A stretch of DNA of 39,487 nucleotides from Erysipelotrichia bacterium (GCA_012799935.1 JAAZKG010000006.1:1-39487); one strand, 5' to 3'; counted from the first letter of the stretch, positions 1 through 8,819 are shown. Made by a program: numbers and translations. The notes: generated from the sequence alone by a model not told the origin.

Positions 1-48
1 ACCTACCGCTTAGGAGGCGGTTGCTCTATCCAACTGAGCTACGGAAAC
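1..48 (-). tRNA. tRNA-Arg (anticodon CCU), 3' part outside the window
   Basis: Read on the minus strand, the sequence gives a 7-nt acceptor strand GTTTCCG (48 to 42), TA, a D-arm GCTC/GAGC, and an anticodon stem ACCGC/GCGGT enclosing the loop CTCCTAA. The anticodon is therefore CCT, reading the Arg codon AGG. The variable region, T-arm and 3' acceptor strand lie left of position 1. A strong promoter sits just upstream. Confidence 0.93.
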
Positions 49-68
49 ATAATTTAAAAATCTATTAA

Positions 69-97
69 ATTTTACTTATAAACTATAATTATGTCAA
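69..97 (-). promoter_or_regulatory. Promoter of the tRNA-Arg gene
   Basis: A consensus -35 TTGACA (97-92) is followed after exactly 17 nt by -10 TAAAAT (74-69). Transcription would start near 62, about 14 nt before the tRNA 5' end. Confidence 0.75.
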
Positions 98-177
98 TCT
101 TAGCATTTAATTTATTGGTCATCAATTAACAAAAACATAGAAAAAAATATAACAATCTACTGAAATAATCAGATTAT

Positions 178-186
178 TGTTATAAT
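178..186 (+). promoter_or_regulatory. Extended -10 promoter for the DUF2971-like gene
   Basis: TG-T-TATAAT (178-186) is a perfect extended -10. The -35 region (TACTGA at 158-163, 17-nt spacer) is poor, which an extended -10 tolerates. The predicted start is near 193, 36 nt before the ATG at 229. Confidence 0.55.
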
Positions 187-228
187 TATAAAAGAACAAT
201 AGAGTTGTTTATTTGGGAGGGTTTAATA

Positions 229-1152
229 ATGCCAAAAAAACTAAAAATGCCAAGGTTAGAAGATAATTTAATAACAGGAAAACTTGATAATTTTTTAAAA
301 GAAAGAGGCAAAAGGCATAGGCACTATAGAATTTATGGTACCATACCAAGGCTAATTGATAATCACTATCATCTTAATAGACTTTATTTAAGTGATGGCA
401 GTAACTGGAATGATAAAATAGATGCTAACACCTTCTCAAATACTTCCAGTGGTTTAAAATATTATGGTGCTTGTTTTTCTTTTTCTTCTGAAGAAAGTGT
501 TGCTATGTGGATGCTTTATGGCGGTTTATATGATGAGGGTGCAATGTTTAACTTTACAAACAAATATATGAATACTATTGTGGAGTTATGTGATTCTATT
601 TATTTTGGAAATTTTAATAAGGGTAATTTCGAAATTAAAAAAACCTTAACAAGAAAAGATTATAATATATATTTAAAAGACGTTTTATACTACACAAAAA
701 ACAAAAATGGAACCTATAATTTTTTACATGATAAAACCGCAAAAAGAGGCATAGGAAATAACATTATAAATGATGCTCTTCCCGCATTTAAAGAAATGCC
801 TTGGAGTTATGAAAATGAAGTAAGACTAATTATTGAAGTTAAAGACCCTAATCTAGTTTCAGACTGTAAATTTGTCTATATTGATTTAAATAAAATTGAA
901 AATCAATATAAAAAAAATACAAATAAGTCTTTATTTAAAGCAAATAACTCGCTGTTTTGTTCTCCAAAATTCTTAATAGAAAATTACTATAAAAATTGCA
1001 CTGTTTATGTCAATGTCCCAAATAAACGAAATGTAAAAATTAAAAGAAGTTCATTGACTGGTCGTATAAATTGGCAATTAACACAAGCTTTAAAAAATCC
1101 TTCTTCTTATTATGCGAAAATTACAAAAGATAAAGTAATCATTACAAAATAA
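229..1152 (+). CDS. DUF2971-like protein
   Basis: 307-residue soluble protein. The ATG at 229 is chosen over an in-frame TTG at 205 because GGGAGG (215-220) is 8 nt upstream of it. Its layout resembles the DUF2971 family: an N-terminal aromatic and His-rich segment, a 'LYLSDGSNWND' stretch like the family's 'lw.ssp..fND', then 'CFSFSSEESVAMWMLYGG' matching the characteristic 'CFS....MW..Y' core, then 'MPWSYENEVRLIIEV' matching the conserved 'W.yE.EvRli'. No signal peptide or membrane segment is seen. The biochemical role of the family is not established; members are scattered in accessory regions. It stands alone between a tRNA gene and an unrelated small gene. Family assignment is by motif memory only. 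Confidence 0.7.
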   Translation: MPKKLKMPRLEDNLITGKLDNFLKERGKRHRHYRIYGTIPRLIDNHYHLNRLYLSDGSNWNDKIDANTFSNTSSGLKYYGACFSFSSEESVAMWMLYGGLYDEGAMFNFTNKYMNTIVELCDSIYFGNFNKGNFEIKKTLTRKDYNIYLKDVLYYTKNKNGTYNFLHDKTAKRGIGNNIINDALPAFKEMPWSYENEVRLIIEVKDPNLVSDCKFVYIDLNKIENQYKKNTNKSLFKANNSLFCSPKFLIENYYKNCTVYVNVPNKRNVKIKRSSLTGRINWQLTQALKNPSSYYAKITKDKVIITK

Positions 1153-1199
1153 ATATACAAAATCATATATTGTGCTAAAATGAATAAGGTGATTTAAAA

Positions 1200-1835
1200 A
1201 TGGAAAAGATATATTTAAATATGATTGTTGATATGACCGATCCTAAATGTGATTTTATCAATACTGTTGATAAAGAAATTAAAAACTATGGGGCTATCGT
1301 TTATAACTATCAGTCTAATTCTTATCAATTCATTCGTAAGTTTTCACATATCGATTATAAAGCTGAGGTTTTACCTGATTTTATTAAAATTGAAAACTCT
1401 GATGCTTTACTTAATGGGTTAAATCTTTCTATTCATTATGAATTTGACCCAGAAACTGAAGAAGATGAAGAAAACCTTGATATTTGGTATAACGATATTT
1501 CTCAGATTGAATTGCCGGTTTACAATTATGATGACGATGGTGATATATATTTAGAAAAATATCTTCCAATAGATACCTCTGTCAGCAAACATACTCTTTG
1601 GTACTTGAGCAAGGATAGTTATGACTATATATTAGATATAGATTTATTAATGCTCACTCCAGTAATTAAAAACATTAATATTGCTAGAGAATTAATAAAA
1701 AAATATTGCGTTCATCCTTTTGAATTTAAATTTGATGAACACCATCAATTGCCTGATAATTTAGAAGGAGTTTATGGTCATCACCAACACGATAAAGATT
1801 GTCAATGCGATGACTGTCTGGATGATTTAGATTAA
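1200..1835 (+). CDS. Acidic hypothetical protein with a Cys/His-rich C-terminal tail
   Basis: 211 residues, not recognised. The body is strongly acidic, with an Asp/Glu cluster around residues 81-95 (DPETEEDEEN) and another Asp run near residues 110-116. The last 31 residues contain His181-His182, His194-His195-His197, then Cys201, Cys203 and Cys206 in the pattern CxCxxC, followed by an acidic end. That tail looks able to bind a transition metal, but this is inference. There is no signal peptide or membrane helix. The start is supported by AAGGTGAT about 8 nt upstream. It lies 47 nt behind the DUF2971-like gene on the same strand and is followed by a terminator, so the two may be cotranscribed. 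No function is claimed. Confidence 0.8.
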   Translation: MEKIYLNMIVDMTDPKCDFINTVDKEIKNYGAIVYNYQSNSYQFIRKFSHIDYKAEVLPDFIKIENSDALLNGLNLSIHYEFDPETEEDEENLDIWYNDISQIELPVYNYDDDGDIYLEKYLPIDTSVSKHTLWYLSKDSYDYILDIDLLMLTPVIKNINIARELIKKYCVHPFEFKFDEHHQLPDNLEGVYGHHQHDKDCQCDDCLDDLD

Positions 1836-1852
1836 CAATCTTTTAACTGTAA

Positions 1853-1877
1853 AAAAGAACATTAAAGTTCTTTTTGT
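1853..1877 (+). terminator. Rho-independent terminator
   Basis: Stem AAAAGAAC / GTTCTTTT (8 bp) around loop ATTAAA, running into TTTTTGTTT, 17 nt after the stop of the acidic hypothetical gene. Confidence 0.7.
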
Positions 1878-2017
1878 TTGTCTTTTGCTGATACCTATCT
1901 ATAGCAATTAGTTTTTCTAATGGCCTATTTCTGGTTCAGTTGTAGTGCAGCTAGAAAAAGTGTGTTGTTGCTAAAGTAATTTTTAGAAGATAAAACAGAA
2001 TGTTCATTCTTCATAAA

Positions 2018-3463
2018 TCAACTCATTTTTCTTCTTTTAACAAGAGAAATAACTTCATTAAATGTTTCTCTTTGAAATACATAAACTAATAATACATAAA
2101 CAACTACACCAACGAAAACTTGCGCTAACAATAAAATGATTAAGTTTATATTGATATAGTTCATTGAAATAACAACAACACCCATTATCGATGCTAGAAC
2201 AAATGCTGGAAGCATATCTTTTATTTGCTGGCTGTAACTATAATCCAACAACTTTTTATTTGGAAAAATATTAACAAATGTCGCTACTACTGTTTGCATA
2301 GCCCCACCTAAAGCAATTGCAAATACTCCATGTTTAACTGCAAGCAAGAGAAATAAAATTCCACAACCTTTTTTAATAAACTCCATAATTAAAATGAGAT
2401 CACTTCTTCCCATGCTTTTAATAGCTTGAAGATTTGTTACCTGAATTGGTTCAAAACCACCTTGTATGCATGCTATCCATAAAAATGGTAAACAAGGGAG
2501 CCATTTTTCTGTTAAAACAATTAAAATAAGATTTTTAGAAACTGCAAGCAGTCCAATCATTATTGGCCAAATAATTATAGAAGAAATAGAAAGTGATTTA
2601 CTTACTAAGGTTTTCAATTCTTTCTTATCATCTTGTTTTTTTGACATTACCGGAAATAATACCGAATCAACTGTTACATTAACGTTAGTCACAAATATAC
2701 CAGGTATCTTATATCCCTGATTAAAAAAAGCCAAATCATTTGGAGTATAAAATTTTCCAATAACTAATCCCCTTAAATTCATATAAATAGAATGCAATAT
2801 TGAAGCAAATAATATCTTCCATCCATAGTTAAATAATGGTAATAAAACTTTGAATGAAAAATATAATTTTGGTCTCCAATCAATAGCAAACCATAGTACA
2901 ACGCTAGCTATGAAAGCATTAGTCAAATATTGAAAAACTAAAGCCAGAGGACCATACCCTGAAACTGCTAAATAAATTCCTAATGCCGCTGAAACAATAG
3001 TTCCTGTTACTGTTGAAAAGAAAAAAATCTTAAACAACATATTTTTTTGAACATAAGCTTGTTGAGTCAAACTAAATCCAGATATTGGTATTTTTAAGGC
3101 TAATAATCGCAAATAAAACCCAAGTTTACTTATTTCATAAAAGGCTTCAATTTTTGGAGCAAGCAAAAAGATGAATAAATATACAAAAAACGAAAAAACA
3201 ATATTAAAGAAAAATATTGTTGAATAATCTTCATCGGTCGGATTCTTTTTTTGTACCAAAGCAGATCCAAAACCTGTAGTAACAAAAACATTAGCTACAT
3301 CGATAAAAATTAATATTATCGCAACAACTCCAAAATCATGAGTAGTTAGTAATCTTGCTAAGATTAAAGAAACCACAAAAGAAACGCCTTGAGCGCTTAT
3401 TCTTTCCGCAAAACGCCAAAACATTCCAGATACAATTGTGTTTCCTTCATTCTTTTTATTCAT
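2018..3463 (-). CDS. Polysaccharide flippase (Wzx/MATE-like, MVF superfamily)
   Basis: 481-residue membrane protein with about 12-14 hydrophobic segments and no signal peptide. The N-terminus (FWRFAERISAQGVSFVVSLI, then ARLLTTHDFGVVA) is typical of the WzxC/TuaB-like branch of polysaccharide exporters, which flip lipid-linked glycans or wall polymers outward. The SD is AGGTGAT, 6 nt upstream of ATG. It is the last gene of a leftward operon, 10 nt after a CDP-glycerol glycerophosphotransferase, so the cargo is plausibly a glycerophosphate-containing surface polymer. Only a weak short hairpin (about 1998-2011) follows. Substrate cannot be read from sequence. Confidence 0.9.
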   Translation of the reverse strand: MNKKNEGNTIVSGMFWRFAERISAQGVSFVVSLILARLLTTHDFGVVAIILIFIDVANVFVTTGFGSALVQKKNPTDEDYSTIFFFNIVFSFFVYLFIFLLAPKIEAFYEISKLGFYLRLLALKIPISGFSLTQQAYVQKNMLFKIFFFSTVTGTIVSAALGIYLAVSGYGPLALVFQYLTNAFIASVVLWFAIDWRPKLYFSFKVLLPLFNYGWKILFASILHSIYMNLRGLVIGKFYTPNDLAFFNQGYKIPGIFVTNVNVTVDSVLFPVMSKKQDDKKELKTLVSKSLSISSIIIWPIMIGLLAVSKNLILIVLTEKWLPCLPFLWIACIQGGFEPIQVTNLQAIKSMGRSDLILIMEFIKKGCGILFLLLAVKHGVFAIALGGAMQTVVATFVNIFPNKKLLDYSYSQQIKDMLPAFVLASIMGVVVISMNYININLIILLLAQVFVGVVVYVLLVYVFQRETFNEVISLVKRRKMS

Positions 3464-3473
3464 TTTTTATCAC

Positions 3474-4607
3474 CTATAAATGATAGTTATCTTTTAGATA
3501 TTCATATACTCGCTGAGTAAATAAATCTTCATATTTATGAAATCTTTTTTTTGCTTGTAATCTTATTTCTTTAGTCTTGTCGTTACCATTAGCGATATCT
3601 TCAATAAAATCAATTAGTTGTTCAAAATTATGAATATGTTGACCTACAATGTTTTTTTCAAAATCATCATATATAATATTATAGACATTTTTAAACTCAT
3701 CAATATCATTTATTGTTAGTCCTATTGGTTTATCTGTCAGTAAATAATCATAATAAATTGAAGAATAATCAGTAATTAAAGCATCTGTTGCTGATAGAAT
3801 TTGATACAACTTTATTTCTTTCTCTTTTAAATATTCATCATTGGCCAAATGTATATTTTTAATATCAATATCTTTTAGCAAAGAAGTGTTTTGAGCTGGA
3901 TGTAATCTAATTAAAAGAAGTACATTGTTTGTTAAAAGAATTTGTTCTAATTTTTTTAACTGTTCAACATCACTAACACAAGGCAGCCCAAACTCAGATA
4001 TTATATCTAAGTCAGCTGTTTTATATTGATGCTGACGATATGTTGGCATCCAAACAATAACTTTTTTTCCTTCAAACTGCTTCACTGCAATTTTTTGACA
4101 AATATAGTCATTTCTTGGTAGCCCCAAACTTAAAACATGCTTATCTTTAACCATACATTTTTTCATATAGTGTTCTCTAAATACATCAGAAGTTACCAAA
4201 ACACCATCAACTTCACCTAAATTTTTAGAATATTCAGCTGAATACTTAAGCGGCATGCCATGTCCCAAGTGGATACGAATTTGGCTGTTTCTTTTCTTGT
4301 AAATATAATCGTTACTATCAAATATATATTTTGCGGTATTTAATATATAAGTAATTTTAACTTTTTCAAAAAGACTAGCATTTCTCTTGTAATAATAGAC
4401 ATTATTTCCTTTAGGATAGTCATTAGAGTTAATTTCTGACAAAATCCAAACAATTTTATATTTTTCATCAACTTTTTTTTCAAGAAAATATTTAAATAAA
4501 ACTTCAGAACTATCACTTACATCAGGATAACTTTCAAAAATTATCGTATTAGTTAAAGGAAATCTGGAAAATATAGACTCAATTGCTTTCTTTATTAATT
4601 CTTTCAT
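3474..4607 (-). CDS. CDP-glycerol glycerophosphotransferase family protein (TagB/TagF-like)
   Basis: 377 residues carrying the Glyphos_transf domain. It should transfer glycerol-phosphate (or a related polyol-phosphate) from a CDP-linked donor to a surface polymer at the inner face of the membrane. Visible signatures are 'HLGHGMPLK' near residue 113 (the conserved HG region), 'GLPRND' near 162, 'WMPTYR' near 186, 'IRLHP' near 233 and 'LITDYSSIYYDY' near 278, all standard for TagB/TagF. Only the transferase domain is present; the N-terminal extension of long TagF is absent, closer to TagB size. Its ATG overlaps the sirtuin stop as ATGA, so the two are translationally coupled. The flippase follows 10 nt later. 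Confidence 0.9.
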   Translation of the reverse strand: MKELIKKAIESIFSRFPLTNTIIFESYPDVSDSSEVLFKYFLEKKVDEKYKIVWILSEINSNDYPKGNNVYYYKRNASLFEKVKITYILNTAKYIFDSNDYIYKKRNSQIRIHLGHGMPLKYSAEYSKNLGEVDGVLVTSDVFREHYMKKCMVKDKHVLSLGLPRNDYICQKIAVKQFEGKKVIVWMPTYRQHQYKTADLDIISEFGLPCVSDVEQLKKLEQILLTNNVLLLIRLHPAQNTSLLKDIDIKNIHLANDEYLKEKEIKLYQILSATDALITDYSSIYYDYLLTDKPIGLTINDIDEFKNVYNIIYDDFEKNIVGQHIHNFEQLIDFIEDIANGNDKTKEIRLQAKKRFHKYEDLFTQRVYEYLKDNYHL

Positions 4608-5344
4608 CTTATTTTTCCTGTCTCTCTAACAACTATATTATTAAAAACTTCACCGACTTTTTCTTTTATTACTAAATCTGCCATTCCATCTTGAGATGTT
4701 GCTGACAAATTGATAAGCACCAAATATTTTCCATTAAAATAATTTACTAAACCCGCAGCTGGATAGACAATTAGAGATGTGCCAGCAATAACTAGACAAT
4801 CAGCTTTTCTAATTGTTGAAATTGCTCCATATAAAGTAGTATCATCCAATCCTTCTTCATATAAAACCACATCTGGCTTAACTATTGACCCACACTCACA
4901 AAGTGGTATTCCATCACTCTTAATAATATAATCTAAGTCATAAAACTTATGACAACTTGTACAATAGTTACGATGAATTGAACCATGTAATTCATAAACG
5001 TTTTTGCTTCCTGCTGCTTGATGCAAGCCATCTATATTTTGAGTTATCACTCCTAAAGATTTCCCTTTAGCTTCAAATTCTGCCATTTTTTTATGAGCCA
5101 TATTTGGTTTGGCATCAGGAAAAATCATTCTATCTTTATAAAAACGATAAAACTCCTGAGGGTTATGTTGGTAAAATGAGTGAGAAATTATACTTTCTGG
5201 AGAGTGCTTGTATTTTTGATTATATAAGCCATCAACACTTCGAAAATCAGGAATTCCACTTTCAGTTGAAACTCCTGCTCCGGTAAAAAATACAATTTTG
5301 TTAGATTCATCTAAAATCTTTTGAAGTGTTTCTATTTTATTCAT
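4604..5344 (-). CDS. cobB: Sirtuin, NAD-dependent protein deacylase (CobB/Sir2)
   Basis: 246 residues from the ATG at 5344; a longer frame upstream would overlap the previous gene and has no SD, whereas GGTGG lies 9 nt before this ATG. It removes acyl groups from lysines using NAD, releasing O-acyl-ADP-ribose and nicotinamide. Motifs: GAGVSTESGIPDFR (residues 22-35, NAD pocket), TQNIDGLH (101-108), catalytic His120 in ELHG, a structural zinc site from Cys128/Cys131 and Cys149/Cys151, and GTSL before the second NAD-contact region. Tyr69-x-x-Arg72 matches the YxxR pair that lets CobB and SIRT5 accept succinyl/malonyl lysine. It starts 1 nt after the phosphodiester glycosidase stop and overlaps the glycerophosphotransferase start by 4 nt, an unusual neighbourhood for a sirtuin. 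Confidence 0.93.
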   Translation of the reverse strand: MNKIETLQKILDESNKIVFFTGAGVSTESGIPDFRSVDGLYNQKYKHSPESIISHSFYQHNPQEFYRFYKDRMIFPDAKPNMAHKKMAEFEAKGKSLGVITQNIDGLHQAAGSKNVYELHGSIHRNYCTSCHKFYDLDYIIKSDGIPLCECGSIVKPDVVLYEEGLDDTTLYGAISTIRKADCLVIAGTSLIVYPAAGLVNYFNGKYLVLINLSATSQDGMADLVIKEKVGEVFNNIVVRETGKIR

Positions 5345-5345
5345 C

Positions 5346-6422
5346 TTAATAAACCACCAATGCATCGATAGCATTTCTTTCGCCTGCTCCTTGGTATGAA
5401 ACTGGTGTATTTAACAATTTGCCATTTTCAACCATTGCTGAAGAACCACCACCATCAAGATTACAAGCATTATAAGCTCCATAGCGCATCATAATATCCA
5501 CTAAATCAGCAAAACTAGCTCCCATTGAACCTTCACCGCCTCTACCATTAATAACTACCATTAATACAATACCATCCTTTCTTTGTCCTATGCATGTTCT
5601 AGGATGAAGCCCTCCTCCACCATCACCAGTATAAGTAGAAGGTTGACCGTTTACTACTAAAAATGGTCCAAATTCAACCCCCCAGTACATCCCAGCTTCA
5701 ACAGCTCTAGTAGCAGTAGAATTCATTAACATCAAAATGCCCTCTTTATTCATACCAACAATTGGACCATTTTTACCTGAATCATAATAAACTTCGCCAT
5801 TAGCAATCAGACTATGTGCTGGCCATTTTTCATAAGTGACTTGATTTATAAAATAGCCACTAGCATTTGTAGCAACTATTGCTCCTGCTTCCTTGGCTAA
5901 TTGTGGTATTGTGTTTCCATATCTACTTTTTGATAGATATAAATTGATTCTTTTTGAATCATATATTACTGCCATATAGCCATTATATGAACCTTCATTT
6001 ATTCTAACTATTTTATATAAATCATTACCTTCATTTTTCTTTAAAACTGCTTCTTCATATTCATTGGCGTATACTACCTTATCTGAATAATCAACAAAAA
6101 CAATATCATCAATATTTGAACTCTCCTCAGCAGCTGTAATGGTATACTTGTCAGCAATCTCTTGAGCATATTCTTCCGAATATAGGACATAAGCCAAATA
6201 TTGATGCGAATTAGTAGATAAAGCTGTTAGAATAAATAACTCTCTTAACTTACCATATGGGCCATAAGCTAAAAAGAAACAAACTAATGCGCAAATATCC
6301 ACAAAAATTAAGCAATACGTATACCAATTTGGTTTTTTCTTTTTTCGACTTCTAATAAAGACTGTTTGAATTTGCTTATCTTCAAGATTTTTCATCACTT
6401 CTTGTTTATATTTTTCACTCAT
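5346..6422 (-). CDS. Membrane-anchored phosphodiester glycosidase (NAGPA/DUF2233 family)
   Basis: 358 residues from the ATG at 6422 (GGAGG about 9 nt upstream); the frame extends further but the upstream codons lack an SD. Residues 1-30 are basic and cytoplasmic, then one membrane helix (YCLIFVDICALVCFFLAYGP), and the rest faces outward. The C-terminal half has the NAGPA signatures: NASGYF, 'GGGGLHPRTCIGQRKDG', 'VVINGRGGEGSMGASFADL', 'YNACNLDGGGSSAM'. The family cleaves glycan-1-phosphodiester bonds, as in the mammalian uncovering enzyme and bacterial surface-glycan trimming enzymes. Start and upstream stop overlap as ATGAGTGA. In this operon a likely target is a glycosyl phosphodiester in the wall polymer; that is inference. 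Confidence 0.9.
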   Translation of the reverse strand: MSEKYKQEVMKNLEDKQIQTVFIRSRKKKKPNWYTYCLIFVDICALVCFFLAYGPYGKLRELFILTALSTNSHQYLAYVLYSEEYAQEIADKYTITAAEESSNIDDIVFVDYSDKVVYANEYEEAVLKKNEGNDLYKIVRINEGSYNGYMAVIYDSKRINLYLSKSRYGNTIPQLAKEAGAIVATNASGYFINQVTYEKWPAHSLIANGEVYYDSGKNGPIVGMNKEGILMLMNSTATRAVEAGMYWGVEFGPFLVVNGQPSTYTGDGGGGLHPRTCIGQRKDGIVLMVVINGRGGEGSMGASFADLVDIMMRYGAYNACNLDGGGSSAMVENGKLLNTPVSYQGAGERNAIDALVVY

Positions 6423-7788
6423 TACTAATAACCTCCAAAACAAATGGATTATCTTCAGTTCCTATTCCTGAAGTTATCATAACCTGGCCATTTAAACAAA
6501 TCACTGCTTTAACATTGGCGGTTTCATTGGTGTTAATGTATTTAATCAAATTTTCATTAATTATACAAACTAAATTATCAGATTGAGTGCCATTATTAGC
6601 CAGATAAATATTTTCGTTACCTGTTAAATGTTTGAAACTAATATTAGGTATTGCGACATAACACTCTATTTCATTATCATAACAACTTGCCCTATAATCA
6701 TATTCTCCAATATATGGGAAAGTTCCATATTTCCACTTTTTAATCACTAAATAATCTTCATAATTTGTTAGTTCATTTATAAATTCATTATTCAAATAAT
6801 GACCTAAACCACTTTTTAAATTTAAATAATTATGTGAACCAAATTTAATGGCATAATCTTGACCGTCTTTTTGAATTACACCAGACATAATAAGAATGAC
6901 ATTTCTATTCTCATCAATAGATTCTACTCGCCATTTTATACCAGCATATTGAATATAAGAACCAATAGGCGCATCAAGTGCTTTTTCAATTTCACTATTC
7001 AATAATATAAATGGATCTTCCTTAGTTCCATCACCACTTACGGCAGTAGTAGAACCACTTAATGTAAACACCGGTCTAACACCTATTGTTAGTGAATCAG
7101 AATAAGAAATACCGATAGCTCCTTCTTCGTTGATTAAGTAATATTTACCCTCGCCGTTTCTATTGCCTAGCCAAAAACTGGTTCCATTATTTAAATACGA
7201 ATTTTGCCCTCCAGCTGCTAAATATTCTTTTAAAGAAAGCAAACCGAATTTATTTAGATCTAAGGCTTCATTACAAATGTGATTTTCAAAGCTTTCTAAT
7301 TGACAAATACAACTTGAATTTTTAACTAAAAAACTTGAATTTTTAATTGTTTTCTCATAAATTCCTGTGTTTTCTAACTCTAATTTGTTTAACCAATGAC
7401 TAATAGAAGTATTGTTGAAAACATCTTTTTCAAATAAAGGCATTACAGTTATTGCTTCTTGAGCAATAATTTTAATATTATTATTAGCATCTATTGACAT
7501 AATGCGATATAAATTTCCTGAAACTGAGATGTAGTTATTATTAACATTTCCAACATAAGTATAGGTGCCATCTTCATTTTCCATTAGTCTATCTTTAGAA
7601 GAATAGTCTATTCTATCCACCAAAACTGTAGATAAATATGAATAGTTAACATTGTGGTAAATGATGAAAAGTTTCTTTTTAAAATAAATCAATCTGCCAA
7701 AATAAAAAGTTATAATACCTAAAATAATTATTGTGTTAATTATTTGGAATCTCTTTTCTTTTGTCATTTTGAATCTTTTTTTTGCCAT
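6415..7788 (-). CDS. Single-pass membrane protein with two DUF6273-like extracellular modules
   Basis: 457 residues from the ATG at 7788, preceded by AAAGG with about 10-nt spacing. After a basic N-terminus (about 16 residues) there is one membrane helix (IINTIIILGIITFYFGRLIY), and the rest is extracellular. Two modules are visible. The first covers roughly residues 60-265 and the second about 270-455. Each starts with a 'Y(R/I)...W/L-RV-SID-NNN..I' strand pair (SGNLYRIMSIDANNNIKII; AGIKWRVESIDENRNVILI) and ends with 'V(R/K)(P/A)V..L.G...SG.GT.(E)DPF'. This is the pattern of DUF6273-type surface domains in gut Bacillota. Several Cys are present outside the membrane. First gene of the surface operon; function unknown. 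Confidence 0.75.
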   Translation of the reverse strand: MAKKRFKMTKEKRFQIINTIIILGIITFYFGRLIYFKKKLFIIYHNVNYSYLSTVLVDRIDYSSKDRLMENEDGTYTYVGNVNNNYISVSGNLYRIMSIDANNNIKIIAQEAITVMPLFEKDVFNNTSISHWLNKLELENTGIYEKTIKNSSFLVKNSSCICQLESFENHICNEALDLNKFGLLSLKEYLAAGGQNSYLNNGTSFWLGNRNGEGKYYLINEEGAIGISYSDSLTIGVRPVFTLSGSTTAVSGDGTKEDPFILLNSEIEKALDAPIGSYIQYAGIKWRVESIDENRNVILIMSGVIQKDGQDYAIKFGSHNYLNLKSGLGHYLNNEFINELTNYEDYLVIKKWKYGTFPYIGEYDYRASCYDNEIECYVAIPNISFKHLTGNENIYLANNGTQSDNLVCIINENLIKYINTNETANVKAVICLNGQVMITSGIGTEDNPFVLEVISNE

Positions 7789-7945
7789 AATAAACATACC
7801 TTTATTTACCAAGAAATAATAACATAAATGAAAAAGCGTTTCCACTTTTTAGGATATTTCACATTACATCCCATAGATTAGGATTTAATTTAATTTTTTC
7901 TTTTATATACTCCAAACGGATTATCAACTGAACTTTATATATCCA

Positions 7946-7974
7946 CTATAAATAATTTTCTCTAAAAAAGTCAA
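7946..7974 (-). promoter_or_regulatory. Likely promoter of the surface-polymer operon
   Basis: TTGACT (7974-7969), 17-nt spacer, TTATAG (7951-7946). It begins immediately after the deoD terminator and would give a leader of about 150 nt before the ATG at 7788. The -10 is imperfect. Confidence 0.4.
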
Positions 7975-7979
7975 CATTT

Positions 7980-8009
7980 TAAAAAACAGCCTAAATCAAT
8001 TCAGGCTGT
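7980..8009 (-). terminator. Rho-independent terminator of deoD
   Basis: On the minus strand ACAGCCT (8009-8003), a 10-nt loop, AGGCTGT (7992-7986) and a run of six T. It lies about 50 nt beyond the deoD stop. Confidence 0.85.
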
Positions 8010-8057
8010 CTTAGATAGCTGTTTTTTAATCAATTAATGACATTTTATGTCACTATA

Positions 8058-8783
8058 CTATACATACTTTTCAGCTAAACCTAAAGCTACTTCCATCATT
8101 CTGGTAAATGAATTCTGTCTTTCTTCAGCTGATGTTTCTTTGCGAGTAACAATATTATCGGAAACGGTTAACAAACATGCTGCTTTTTTTCCTAATTTTT
8201 TAGCATTGGCAAACAAAGCAAATGATTCCATTTCAACACAAATACAGTTATATTCATCTACTGTTTTGGAAAAATTAGCTTCTTTAACATTATCAGCATA
8301 ATAGAAAACATCACTTGAATGGATTCTTCCCTCAATTAAATTATATCCTAATTTATTTGCTGATTCTTTAATTTGTAAATTTAGCTCTTCATCTGGATAA
8401 ATAACTTTCTCTTGATAACCACAAAATTCTCTAGCAAATGTTGATTGAGAATAAGCACTATCTCCTAAGATTACTTCATATAAATCAATATCTGCCTTCA
8501 TAGCTCCAGTAGAACCAATACGAACAATTGCTTCTACTCCATAGAAAGAAAATAATTCATATGAATAAATGCCAATTGAAGGCATACCCATACCAGAACC
8601 CATAACTGAAACTCTATGTCCTTTATATGTTCCAGTAAAACCCAGCATTCCTCTAATACCATTGAATTGAACAACATCTTCTAAATATGTTTCCGCTACA
8701 ACTTTTGCTCTTAATGGATCTCCTGGCATTAAGACCAGTTTAGCGACATCGCCCATTTTTGCGCTAATATGTGGTGTACTCAT
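8058..8783 (-). CDS. deoD: Purine-nucleoside phosphorylase, hexameric DeoD type
   Basis: 241 residues, the usual size (E. coli DeoD is 239). It splits purine (deoxy)nucleosides with phosphate into base and (deoxy)ribose-1-phosphate in the cytoplasm. Signatures: MSTPHI start, 'MPGDPLRAKVVAE' phosphate-site region (residues 19-31), 'GSGMGMPSIGIYSYEL' (62-77), 'VRIGSTGAM' (87-95), 'CVEMESFALF' (ribose-site Glu-Met-Glu) and 'TVSDNIVT' with the catalytic Asp that protonates purine N7. AGGAGG sits 10 nt before the ATG. It follows the histidine kinase on the same strand but has its own strong promoter and terminator. Confidence 0.97.
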   Translation of the reverse strand: MSTPHISAKMGDVAKLVLMPGDPLRAKVVAETYLEDVVQFNGIRGMLGFTGTYKGHRVSVMGSGMGMPSIGIYSYELFSFYGVEAIVRIGSTGAMKADIDLYEVILGDSAYSQSTFAREFCGYQEKVIYPDEELNLQIKESANKLGYNLIEGRIHSSDVFYYADNVKEANFSKTVDEYNCICVEMESFALFANAKKLGKKAACLLTVSDNIVTRKETSAEERQNSFTRMMEVALGLAEKYV

Positions 8784-8819
8784 TTTTTAAATCCTCCTTA
8801 ATGACTGTTCTTTTTAAAT

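Noticed and set aside
626-639. Perfect palindrome TAATTTCGAAATTA inside the DUF2971-like gene
   Set aside because: No spacer, so it does not fit the Noc box; a short AT-rich palindrome in a coding region is expected by chance.
1880-2017. Possible gene remnant between the acidic gene and the flippase gene
   Set aside because: No frame of useful length and no recognisable peptide; only a short AGAATG/CATTCT hairpin at about 1998-2011 that is weak as a terminator.
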